Assembly (NCBI GenBank): GCA_035268885.1
Contig: DATFKA010000008.1
Coordinates: forward strand, 1-64,000
DNA from: DATFKA01 sp035268885
Lineage (GTDB): Bacteria > Bacteroidota > Bacteroidia > Chitinophagales > Saprospiraceae
Length of the DNA: 64,000 bases
Direction of reading: 5' to 3'
Position 1 is the first letter of the stretch; the number at the start of each line of letters is the position of its first letter. A program made the translations under genes and the position numbers. The notes beneath the pieces are model-generated. The model made no database searches and was not told where the DNA came from. It saw only the letters and a program-made list of their open reading frames with translations. Below, one piece after another: positions 17,565 to 24,946 of this stretch.

Positions 17565-17733
17565 CGGACAGCACTCAAAGTAGAGGGCCATCTTAGTGAG
17601 GCAGCGCCCATAGTTGCTCAGCGTACTCTCTGAACGCCCGTTCAGTCGGATGTTGGTTAATAATTGCTGGTAGGTGGCATTAAATGCTGGAACTTGAGCG
17701 CAGGCGCTTTCAATTATCGTTTTTTTTCATCAT
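17565..17733 (-). pseudogene. tyrosine recombinase, N-terminal remnant
   Basis: Reading the minus strand from the ATG pair at 17733, one frameshift in an A8 tract (17720-17727) opens a frame. The frame contains TYQQLLTNIRLNGRSESTLS and then NYGRCLTKMALYFECCP. This looks like the SAM-like core-binding domain at the start of phage-type/XerCD-type integrases. The homology stops near 17565; the frame continues to a stop at 17481 without recognisable sequence, and no catalytic domain is present. Its place against the tRNA pair fits an integrative element that used a tRNA gene. Recognition is from memory of the family, not a search. Confidence 0.45.
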
Positions 17734-17759
17734 CTTAATGTTTAGTATATGAAATAAGA

Positions 17760-17808
17760 CTAAAGGTAACGAAACGGCTGTTTAGGCACTCGCTTCAGTT
17801 ACCTTTAG
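17760..17808. repeat. 11-bp perfect inverted repeat
   Basis: CTAAAGGTAAC (17760-17770) and GTTACCTTTAG (17798-17808) flank a 27-base loop, between the recombinase remnant and the group II intron end. It may be a terminator, a recombinase site or the intron's target context. Confidence 0.5.
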
Positions 17809-17818
17809 GTTTTGTACA

Positions 17819-18015
17819 ATCGAGTAGACGGCCCTGACTCATAGAGCCAGGGAGCGCCTCTCACATTTATCTGCCTCAGGCATGACCACCGTACGTACGA
17901 GTCTCGTATACGGCGGTTTATCGTTCATCATAAATCGGCTCTTTTCACCCGATTTGCTAGTCTCGCTTCCTTCAGTGCCTACTTCACAGCAGACCACCTT
18001 GCGACTTACTAATGG
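17819..18015 (-). mobile_element. group II intron, 3'-end remnant (domains V-VI)
   Basis: On the minus strand, a hairpin with arms ACCGCCGTA and TACGGTGGT (17885-17917) around CGTACG looks like domain V. It is followed by GTGAGAGG, a CCCTGGCTC/GAGTCAGGG hairpin like domain VI, and the sequence CTACTCGAT ending at 17819, which closes many bacterial introns. A 20-base stretch holding the small palindrome TGCCTCAGGCA (17872-17882) separates the two domains, where introns normally continue directly into GTGAGAGG. No reverse-transcriptase frame is present upstream, so the intron is truncated and dead. The upper boundary is approximate. Confidence 0.55.
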
Positions 18016-18328
18016 TTCAAGACGTTACTCCTGCCCATCCACGAAGAAAGGGATAAAGGGTTCCCTTTCCGAAGTCTTGCAATTCATCAGCTAATTCAAT
18101 TTCTCCGCAGAAATTGATTACTTCCTTCAAAGCAGCTATCTTTAAAGGACGTTTGCTATTCGTGGCACACTCAATGCATAAAAGCAATAGCGGGTGAAGT
18201 GGTAATTTCAAAGTCTGTACATTTAATAAACTTTGGTGGTGGCTGACAAGTAATCGCTCTGAAATCCGCTACTGCTCTTATAATTGACCTTGAAAATGAT
18301 TATGACGGGGCGTGAAAAAGTAAAAAAG
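18016..18328. other. non-coding stretch, contents unclear
   Basis: Between the intron remnant and the amidohydrolase I see no credible gene. A 64-codon minus-strand frame (18017-18211) has no recognisable domain and could be part of the decayed intron or a neighbouring insert. The promoter of the amidohydrolase should lie in the right half. Confidence 0.35.
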
Positions 18329-19465
18329 ATGACGATCGAAAAAATTAAATCACTCAGAAAAGAACTCCATAGATATCCTGAGCTGTCGGGACAAGAGGTG
18401 GAAACGGCTGCTCGGATTAAGAAATTCATCAGAAAACATCATTCCTCTAAAATCATTGAAAATATTGGTGGAAACGGACTGGCCGTTGTGTATGATTTTT
18501 CAAACAAGGGCCCCAATATTGTGATTCGCTGCGAATTAGATGCACTTCCCATTGAAGAAGCCAATAATTTTGAACACCGTTCCCGCAACGGTGGCATCGC
18601 GCATAAATGTGGTCACGATGGACACATGGCTATGGTGGCCGGACTGGTCTTTTGGTTAAAAGAACAGGATTTCAAGCAAGGAAAGGTTATCCTGCTCTTT
18701 CAACCCGCAGAAGAAACTGGCACCGGTGCTCCCGACGTTTTAAAGGATGAAAGGTTCAGGGCCTTAAACCCGGATTATATATTTGCCTTACATAATATTC
18801 CCGGTCAGCCCTTGCATTCGATTGTAACCATTAGGGGGAATTTCTCCTCTACCGTACAAAGTGTTGCCATACAGCTGAAAGGTAAAGAGTCGCACTCTGC
18901 TGAACCCGAACATAGCATTAATCCCGCATTGTGTATGGCTGAGCTGATACAAAAGTTCGACACCTTAAATAACAATGACCCGACAAAAGAAGATTTCAGA
19001 TTATGCGTGCCCGTTTATTCCAGTATGGGCGTGAAATCTTACGGTATTTCTGCGGGTTTTGGTGAGCTACATTATACGGTAAGAACCAGAAGTGTGGAGA
19101 AAATGGAAGAACTAAAGCAAGAGGTAAACAACATCCTGTCAGCCATTTGCCCAAAACACAAATTGCGGTATACGGCAGAATGGGTGGACTATTTTCCGGC
19201 AGTAGTTAATGACAATACCTGTAACCAAATTATTACAGAAACGGCGAAAACCTGTAATTATGACATCATTGAGAAAAGTACAGCTTTTAAATTTGGAGAA
19301 GATTTTGGCTGGTTTTCCGAAGAATATAAGGCGGCGATGTTTGGCATAGGGGCCGGGCTACAATCGCCTGCCCTACATCAAGCTGACTATGACTTTCCGG
19401 ATGAAATCATAGAGACGGGCATGAATATGTTTAAGGGAATTATTAAAAAGATACTGGCTAATTAA
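18329..19465 (+). CDS. M20-family amidohydrolase (IAA-amino acid/hippurate hydrolase-like)
   Basis: 378 aa. Zinc/manganese-dependent hydrolase of N-acyl amino acids, M20D-type. The metal-binding block CGHDGHMAMV, the catalytic PAEETGTGA and ALHNIPGQP are visible, with a dimerisation domain in the middle. The ATG at 18329 starts the conserved helix TIEKIKSLRKELHRYPELSG; TTG 18284 and ATGs at 18296 and 18302 are possible but add charged residues with no counterpart. There is no signal peptide. It lies within the tRNA-linked accessory stretch, so lateral acquisition is possible. Confidence 0.88.
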   Translation: MTIEKIKSLRKELHRYPELSGQEVETAARIKKFIRKHHSSKIIENIGGNGLAVVYDFSNKGPNIVIRCELDALPIEEANNFEHRSRNGGIAHKCGHDGHMAMVAGLVFWLKEQDFKQGKVILLFQPAEETGTGAPDVLKDERFRALNPDYIFALHNIPGQPLHSIVTIRGNFSSTVQSVAIQLKGKESHSAEPEHSINPALCMAELIQKFDTLNNNDPTKEDFRLCVPVYSSMGVKSYGISAGFGELHYTVRTRSVEKMEELKQEVNNILSAICPKHKLRYTAEWVDYFPAVVNDNTCNQIITETAKTCNYDIIEKSTAFKFGEDFGWFSEEYKAAMFGIGAGLQSPALHQADYDFPDEIIETGMNMFKGIIKKILAN

Positions 19466-19552
19466 CAATAAGTAGGTTGCCCATATTGAGTCGGTAATAA
19501 GGTGTTGGCTTTTTTGGGCTAGTTCGAGACGCAAAAATCGCGGATAGGCGGA

Positions 19553-19580
19553 TTACTTTTTTGTGGGCCAAAAAAAGTAA
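19553..19580. repeat. short perfect inverted repeat
   Basis: TTACTTTTTT and AAAAAAGTAA (10-bp arms) enclose an 8-base GC-rich loop. It could terminate the amidohydrolase transcript, though it lies 88 bp after the stop, or be a copy of a dispersed palindrome like that at 85-107. Confidence 0.5.
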
Positions 19581-19635
19581 GGTAAGTACGGCAAAAAACT
19601 GTAAGGTTTCAGTTTTCCTTGAAATTACCTAACTA

Positions 19636-19808
19636 AGAAGTTGTTTAAAAACGCCTCACTGAGCCCTTGGCAACACATTGAAAGCCAATACGGCAGCTCT
19701 TTTTTCCCTTTGTCCGCCTGAGGCGGATGGCTACGAGAAAAAAAGTAGCCTTGTCTTGATTTCCAAGCCGTTACCAATCATCTTACCAGGAATCCTTAAA
19801 CAACTTCT
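19636..19808. mobile_element. MITE-like element with 13-bp inverted ends and 5-bp target duplication
   Basis: AGAAGTTGTTTAA (19636-19648) is exactly inverted as TTAAACAACTTCT (19796-19808). The direct repeat AACTA flanks both ends (19631-19635 and 19809-19813). The 173-bp body has no open frame. It contains a small palindrome TCCGCC-TGA-GGCGGA (19713-19727) and a GGCTAC/GTAGCC hairpin. These are the hallmarks of a non-autonomous transposon moved by an unseen transposase. It separates the amidohydrolase from the PLP enzyme and may carry the latter's promoter. Confidence 0.7.
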
Positions 19809-19844
19809 AACTATAAAATAGAATTTTACTAAAATTAGATACAA

Positions 19845-21035
19845 ATGAAAAGTAACAAGATGAACAATAAGAAACAGGGAACAAAAGCAGTATGGGGTGG
19901 ACAAAATGAATTATTTTATCAGGGCGCAACCCAGGTACCTATTGTTAATAGTGTAACCTTTGGATACGACCAGGTAGATGATTGGTTCGATGTGGCCATC
20001 GGGAAAAAAGAAGGGCATATCTATAGTCGAAATACCAATCCAACGGTAGCCGTTTTCGAAGAAAAAGTAAGAATCCTTGAAAATGCCGAAGCCGCTACCA
20101 GCTTTTCAACCGGAATGGCAGCCATAAGCAGCACCCTATCCACTTTTTTATCCCAGGGAGATAGAGTAGTTTCTATCAAAGACACCTACGGTGGTACAAG
20201 TGTTATATTTTTAGAATTTCTTCCTAAAAATGGAATTGAAGCAAGCCTTTGCGAAACGACAAACCATGAAGAAATTGAAGCAGAAGTGAAAAAAGGCTGC
20301 AAAATGCTTTATCTGGAGACCCCCACCAATCCAACGCTAAAAGTATTGGATTTGAAAAGGCTCATCAAAGTCGCACACGAATCCGGTACCCTGGTGGTAG
20401 TCGATAATACATTCGCGACACCAATCAATCAAAACCCGCTAGAGCTGGGTGCGGATATTGTTTTGCACAGTGCTACAAAATACCTGGGAGGTCACTCTGA
20501 TGCCATGGGAGGAGTTGTTTGCGGTAATAAGGACTTAGTCCAACAAATCTTTCACTACCGGGAAATCAACGGTGCCAGTTTGCAAGCCAATACCGCCTAC
20601 ATGCTAATAAGAGGTATTCAAACCCTGGAGCTAAGGGTTGCTCGACAAAATGAAAACGCCCTTAAATTGGCGCAATATCTAGAAAACCACGAAAAAGTTG
20701 AACAGGTTTTTTATCCAGGACTGGCATCACACCCTGGACACAAAATCGCATCGGGGCAAATGAAAGGGTTTGGAGGGGTATTGTCCTTTTCCCTTAAAGG
20801 AGGGTTTGACCAGGTGAAAGTATTCCTGAATCATTTGGAGCTGGCTCATTTAGCTGCCAGTTTGGGTTCGGTAAGCACTTTAATCGGTCCTCCCAAAGTG
20901 ACGAGTCACGTTGAAGCGACGGAGGAAGAACGGAAACAGTTGGGCATTCCTGAAAGCTTAATTCGATGTGCGGTAGGAATAGAAAACATAGAGGATATTA
21001 TTGCTGATTTTGACCAGGCACTTTTAAAAATCTGA
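19845..21035 (+). CDS. Cys/Met-metabolism PLP-dependent enzyme (cystathionine gamma-synthase/lyase family)
   Basis: 396 aa. PLP fold type I. The Schiff-base lysine is K212 in HSATKYLGGHSDAMGG. Other family blocks are YSRNTNPTVAVFEEKV, FSTGMAAISSTL, the Asp-anchoring VVVDNTFATPINQNP and the C-terminal SLGSVSTLIGPP...RCAVGIENIEDI. The reaction (gamma-synthase, gamma-lyase, or O-acetylhomoserine sulfhydrylase) is not decided by these motifs. The start is ATG 19845; a second in-frame ATG at residue 5 is possible. It begins 36 bp after the MITE-like element. Confidence 0.9.
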   Translation: MKSNKMNNKKQGTKAVWGGQNELFYQGATQVPIVNSVTFGYDQVDDWFDVAIGKKEGHIYSRNTNPTVAVFEEKVRILENAEAATSFSTGMAAISSTLSTFLSQGDRVVSIKDTYGGTSVIFLEFLPKNGIEASLCETTNHEEIEAEVKKGCKMLYLETPTNPTLKVLDLKRLIKVAHESGTLVVVDNTFATPINQNPLELGADIVLHSATKYLGGHSDAMGGVVCGNKDLVQQIFHYREINGASLQANTAYMLIRGIQTLELRVARQNENALKLAQYLENHEKVEQVFYPGLASHPGHKIASGQMKGFGGVLSFSLKGGFDQVKVFLNHLELAHLAASLGSVSTLIGPPKVTSHVEATEEERKQLGIPESLIRCAVGIENIEDIIADFDQALLKI

Positions 21036-21140
21036 TTAATCATCCACTGAGCAAATGTTGGCAATCAAGGGCACGATCACAAGTTTTCATCGTGGCTACT
21101 TTAAGTTATTAATCAGGGGGAGCGCTCATGTGTGGAAGCT

Positions 21141-22538
21141 TCATTTCCGTACCCGCGTCGAATGCAGTTGCTCCAGCATCCATTCCCCCTCTTTTTTGAT
21201 GGCCACGGCACTTTCCAGCCAGTGGGCGGTGCCCAGGGTATCGGCTTCTTTGACCCAGGTGCCATAGTTATCATAGGCGAGCCAGATGCTGCTTTTGTTA
21301 TGGACCGATTTAATGAATTCAAATCGGTTGAGCCTTTGGTATCCCTCTTGTTCCATGTCCAGCCGCTCTCTATTCATGTAGTTTCGGATGGAGTCATTGT
21401 TCCAGACGATACCATTCTCGAGCAAGATAAAATCGTTGGTGTGGTACTGAGTAATCTTGCTGGTGTCCAGCCCCGACCAGATATCATCAAAAGAACCGAT
21501 GATGAGTCCTTTTACGGCATCAATATCTGCCTTGACCTGTGCACTCGGTATTTCGGCGTCTTGCACGAGGGCCGGTTCCTGACAGGAAAAGAGTCCGGTG
21601 AACAGCAGGGTAAAAACAAGTACCATTACTTTACGCATTTGGCTAATTTGTGCGGGGCTTATTCTGCAGCATCCGCCGATGAGTTCTGCGCCTAATTTTA
21701 TCCATTCTTTGGTCATGTCTACGTATGATTTAGGTTCTGATAAAGCCAACCAGGTTTTACTTTCGGCATGATAGGCCTCGCCTGAGTTGGGATAAACGAT
21801 TATTTTTTGATGGACACCCGCTGCTTTTATCTTTTGGATAAGGCCGGAGATGTATTCGGGTTTCGTGCAATTGATGCCCAGGGCAAATACTTTGGGGTGG
21901 TCTTTAAAGAGCGTAACGACCCCCTGTATTTGCGAGCCGTCGTTTAGATGCAGCCCGTCTTTACAGGAAAAAGAGACCCAGGCGGGCTTATCGACCCGGG
22001 TCAGGATGTCTGCCAGTACCTGTGCTTCCTGCGCACTCGGGATGGTCTCAACCGCCAAAACATCCGCATTTGAGGCATCCAGTAACTGGATTCTTTCCAG
22101 GTGAAAGTTAAATAAAACTTCATCCGTGACGCCATAATTACCCCGGTATTCGGAACCATCCGCCAGATAGGCACCGTAAGGACCAATACTGGCGGCAATG
22201 AGCGGTTTAGCGAAAGTACTGTCCGTATTCCAAAACCGCTGGATCGCGGTCTCGGCTAGTAGAGTTGACTTCAGAATCAATTCTTTGGCCTGCTCTTTGG
22301 AGTAACCCGCTTCCATCAGGCCCGGGATCGAAGCCTGGTAGCTAGCCGTCGTAATGCACTGTGCTCCTGCCTCGAGGTAAGCCAGGTGCGCCTGTACGAT
22401 GGCTTCGGGGTTTTTTTCCAATAAAAGGGCCGTCCAGAGTGGATGGTTTAAATCATGGCCCTGCGCTTCCAGCACATTGGACAGACCACCGTCGAGGAGG
22501 AATGGAAATTGATCTTCTAAAAAATGGTGCGTGGACAT
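21141..22538 (-). CDS. homocysteine S-methyltransferase fused in frame to a DUF4440-like lipoprotein
   Basis: 465 aa, two genes in one frame. Residues 1-300 are a complete MmuM-type homocysteine methyltransferase: LLDGGLSNVLEAQG, the zinc cysteine in GINCTKP and the closing GGCCRISPAQI, the family's usual length. Residue 301 is a methionine (ATG at 21638) starting MRKVMVLVFTLLFTGLFSCQ, a textbook lipoprotein signal with lipobox, followed by ~145 residues resembling a SnoaL/DUF4440 fold (TNDFILLENGIVWNNDSIRN). No stop separates them. Likely either a recent fusion or internal initiation making a separate 165-aa lipoprotein. It lies 11 bp after the MscS gene. Confidence 0.8.
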   Translation of the reverse strand: MSTHHFLEDQFPFLLDGGLSNVLEAQGHDLNHPLWTALLLEKNPEAIVQAHLAYLEAGAQCITTASYQASIPGLMEAGYSKEQAKELILKSTLLAETAIQRFWNTDSTFAKPLIAASIGPYGAYLADGSEYRGNYGVTDEVLFNFHLERIQLLDASNADVLAVETIPSAQEAQVLADILTRVDKPAWVSFSCKDGLHLNDGSQIQGVVTLFKDHPKVFALGINCTKPEYISGLIQKIKAAGVHQKIIVYPNSGEAYHAESKTWLALSEPKSYVDMTKEWIKLGAELIGGCCRISPAQISQMRKVMVLVFTLLFTGLFSCQEPALVQDAEIPSAQVKADIDAVKGLIIGSFDDIWSGLDTSKITQYHTNDFILLENGIVWNNDSIRNYMNRERLDMEQEGYQRLNRFEFIKSVHNKSSIWLAYDNYGTWVKEADTLGTAHWLESAVAIKKEGEWMLEQLHSTRVRK

Positions 22539-22549
22539 ATGCCGGTTGC

Positions 22550-23422
22550 TTAGTTGACGGTTTTCACATTAATATGATCTGGCGAAGCATAATTTTTCAA
22601 CTCAATAATATTAGCGGGTAAACCGTAGCCTTTTTCGAGTAAAACGGCCACCACATCATTGATGACTTGCGAACGAATACTATTGTGCAGGGAGCGTCGG
22701 GTGGATTGAAAAGTGTCAATCCAAAACTTCACATTAATGTTGATGGTGTTAGTCGCCAACTCGTCGATGGTGATGCCAGGCTTTTTATCGCCTTTTAGAA
22801 TGCCCTCTACTTTATTTACCGTTTCCAGGATAAGTTTAATGGCCTCGGTCGGATTATCCTCGTAAGCGATTCCCAGGGTGAACTCGTAGCGTAAAAAACC
22901 ATCAATGGTATAATTAAATAAGGGACTTTTCAGAATCATGGAGTTAGGTAAAAAGACATCTTTACCATCCGGGGTTTTCACCATCGTCTCCCGGATGCTA
23001 ATGTCTCTTACGTGGCCGATAATTCCATTTACTTCAATTAAATCATCCAGGCGGAATGGACTTTTAAAAGCCAGAATAATGCCGGATAAAAAATTCTCAC
23101 CAATGTCTTTTAATGCAAAACCGATAACAAAGGTTAATAGTCCCGCCCCCGCCAGTAATTTGTTGGTGAAGGAATTAAGTCCCAGCAGATAGAGCGTGGT
23201 GAAGATAACAATGGTCTTCAGAATAAAACCAACGATTTGCGAAGTGAAATTAGCCGTGAGGTGATTGGGTGATTTTTTGGCTAGCCTTCCTCGGACTTTC
23301 CTTTGAATAAAGCCGGAGATCAAAAAGCCTAAGATCAAAAAAAGGAGGGTAGCTCCAAGGTTGAGATAATTGGATTCAAAGTATCGAATCATGTCCTGAT
23401 AAAACTGACTAAATTTTTCCAT
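22550..23422 (-). CDS. small-conductance mechanosensitive channel (MscS family)
   Basis: 290 aa. Three N-terminal transmembrane helices, then the MscS beta domain. The pore helix region GAGLLTFVIGFALKDIGENFLSGIILAF and the following PFRLDDLIEVNGIIGHV...ETMVKTPDG segment are typical. It releases solutes on hypo-osmotic shock from the inner membrane. Same strand as the sulfatase upstream (64 bp gap) and the methyltransferase downstream. Confidence 0.92.
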   Translation of the reverse strand: MEKFSQFYQDMIRYFESNYLNLGATLLFLILGFLISGFIQRKVRGRLAKKSPNHLTANFTSQIVGFILKTIVIFTTLYLLGLNSFTNKLLAGAGLLTFVIGFALKDIGENFLSGIILAFKSPFRLDDLIEVNGIIGHVRDISIRETMVKTPDGKDVFLPNSMILKSPLFNYTIDGFLRYEFTLGIAYEDNPTEAIKLILETVNKVEGILKGDKKPGITIDELATNTININVKFWIDTFQSTRRSLHNSIRSQVINDVVAVLLEKGYGLPANIIELKNYASPDHINVKTVN

Positions 23423-23486
23423 CTGTTCATTTTTATTTTACTCGACACCGCCTTCAATACCTACGTAGAAGTCGGCCCAGGGTATT

Positions 23487-24887
23487 TTATTGTATAAGAT
23501 TACGGGATTTACTTCTCATGGTTTGCCGTATTTCCTGATATTCCAGACTATCTGCTAAATTAATTAACTGATCGGGATCCGTTTCCAGATCGTGTAAAAA
23601 CTCGTAGGGCGGGTCTTGTTCGTAGTAGTTGGCATATACGTAGCGTTGCCCGTGGATGCCGACGTATTTGGGAATCTGTGGATGCCCCATGCGGTGTTCG
23701 TGGATAAAATCTTCTCGCCAGTTCTCCGGGGCTTCCTTATTGACCAGCGGGAGCAGACTTCGCCCCTGATAAGATTCTGGTACGGGTAAACCGGCGTAGT
23801 CTAGCAGGGTAGCCGGAATATCAATGTTTAGTGCGATGGCATCCGTCGTCCGGTATTTTTCTTTTTGCGCCAGACGCGGATCATAAATAATGAGGGGTAC
23901 CCGCAGCGACTCGTCGTAGTGGGACCATTTGCCAGCGAAGCCCCGGTCGCCCATATAGTAGCCATTATCCGCTGAGAAAATAATAATGGTATTTTTATCG
24001 AGACCCTTTTCTTTGAGCGCCTCACGGACCCTTTTGATCACCTGATCGTAGCCACTGATCATACGGTAATAGGCCCGCATATTGGTCTGGTACTTCTCTG
24101 GTGTATCCCAGCGCCAGAAATAGCGTTCCCGGTTGAGGGAGTTTTTCAAGAAGTCGGGGTGCTTTTCAAAAATCTGCGGGTCGGATAAGAGGGGCTCCGG
24201 TATAGATATACCTTCGTACAAATGGGCAACCGCTGCGGGGTAGGGGTAATGGCCCTCATTTCCTGGAGTCCGATTGCCGTCTACGGCGTGCACGGCGTTA
24301 AAGCTTAGGGAAAGGCAGAAAGGTTGTTCGGCACTTTGTCGCTGCAGAAAAGCGATGGCAGAATCGCCTTTGACTTCGGCAGAGTGTCGTCTGCTTCCAT
24401 CCGGCAGCTTCACAAAGTATGGGGTATTCACCGGAGAGAAGCTGTGATAGTCAAACATATCCTTCAGGATACTGTCCTGGTCGGCCAGGCTTACGCCAAA
24501 TTTCCCGACAAAGCCGGTGCGATAGCCGGCTTGTCGCAGGAGATAGGGGTAGGCATGAGTACTATGGACCATTTGAATAGGTGGTTTCCCAAAAGTATAG
24601 TTGTGGGTGTACTCGTACAGGCCGGTAAGGATGGAGGCTCTACTGGCGGCACAGATCGGGGTAGTGACGTAAGCGTTGGTGAACCGTAGGCCATCCTCTG
24701 CCAGCTGATCGACATTGGGGGTCTGAATAATGGGGTGGCCAGCAACGGAGAGCGCATCGTTGCGCTGGTCATCAATGAGAATGAATAAGAGATTGGGTGG
24801 CAATTGTTTCCCCTGAGGCTCCTCATAGACGGGTTGTCCGCATTGAAATAAAACGACGGTGGTTAGCACATAAAAAAGAGTTCTCAT
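23487..24887 (-). CDS. lipoprotein sulfatase
   Basis: 466 aa. Type-I sulfatase hydrolysing sulfate esters, probably of polysaccharides. The lipoprotein signal ends at VVLFQC. Metal-binding Asp-Asp is at 39-40. The formylglycine site is C79-A-A-S-R83 (CxAxR) within PICAASRASILTG, needing maturation by an anaerobic or FGE enzyme not present here. HAVDGN, SADNGYYMGDRGFAGKW and the C-terminal DLETDPDQLINLAD are also family features. Such sulfatases typically act in the periplasm on algal glycans. No glycoside hydrolase neighbours it. Confidence 0.9.
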   Translation of the reverse strand: MRTLFYVLTTVVLFQCGQPVYEEPQGKQLPPNLLFILIDDQRNDALSVAGHPIIQTPNVDQLAEDGLRFTNAYVTTPICAASRASILTGLYEYTHNYTFGKPPIQMVHSTHAYPYLLRQAGYRTGFVGKFGVSLADQDSILKDMFDYHSFSPVNTPYFVKLPDGSRRHSAEVKGDSAIAFLQRQSAEQPFCLSLSFNAVHAVDGNRTPGNEGHYPYPAAVAHLYEGISIPEPLLSDPQIFEKHPDFLKNSLNRERYFWRWDTPEKYQTNMRAYYRMISGYDQVIKRVREALKEKGLDKNTIIIFSADNGYYMGDRGFAGKWSHYDESLRVPLIIYDPRLAQKEKYRTTDAIALNIDIPATLLDYAGLPVPESYQGRSLLPLVNKEAPENWREDFIHEHRMGHPQIPKYVGIHGQRYVYANYYEQDPPYEFLHDLETDPDQLINLADSLEYQEIRQTMRSKSRNLIQ

Positions 24888-24946
24888 GGTTCAGTATAAT
24901 ATTTATCTGGCGACTATCGCCCAAAAGATTATGATTTTCTCATTGT

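Noticed and set aside
17882..18094. 70-codon plus-strand frame next to the tRNAs
   Set aside because: It overlaps the group II intron-like RNA structure on the other strand and has no domain.
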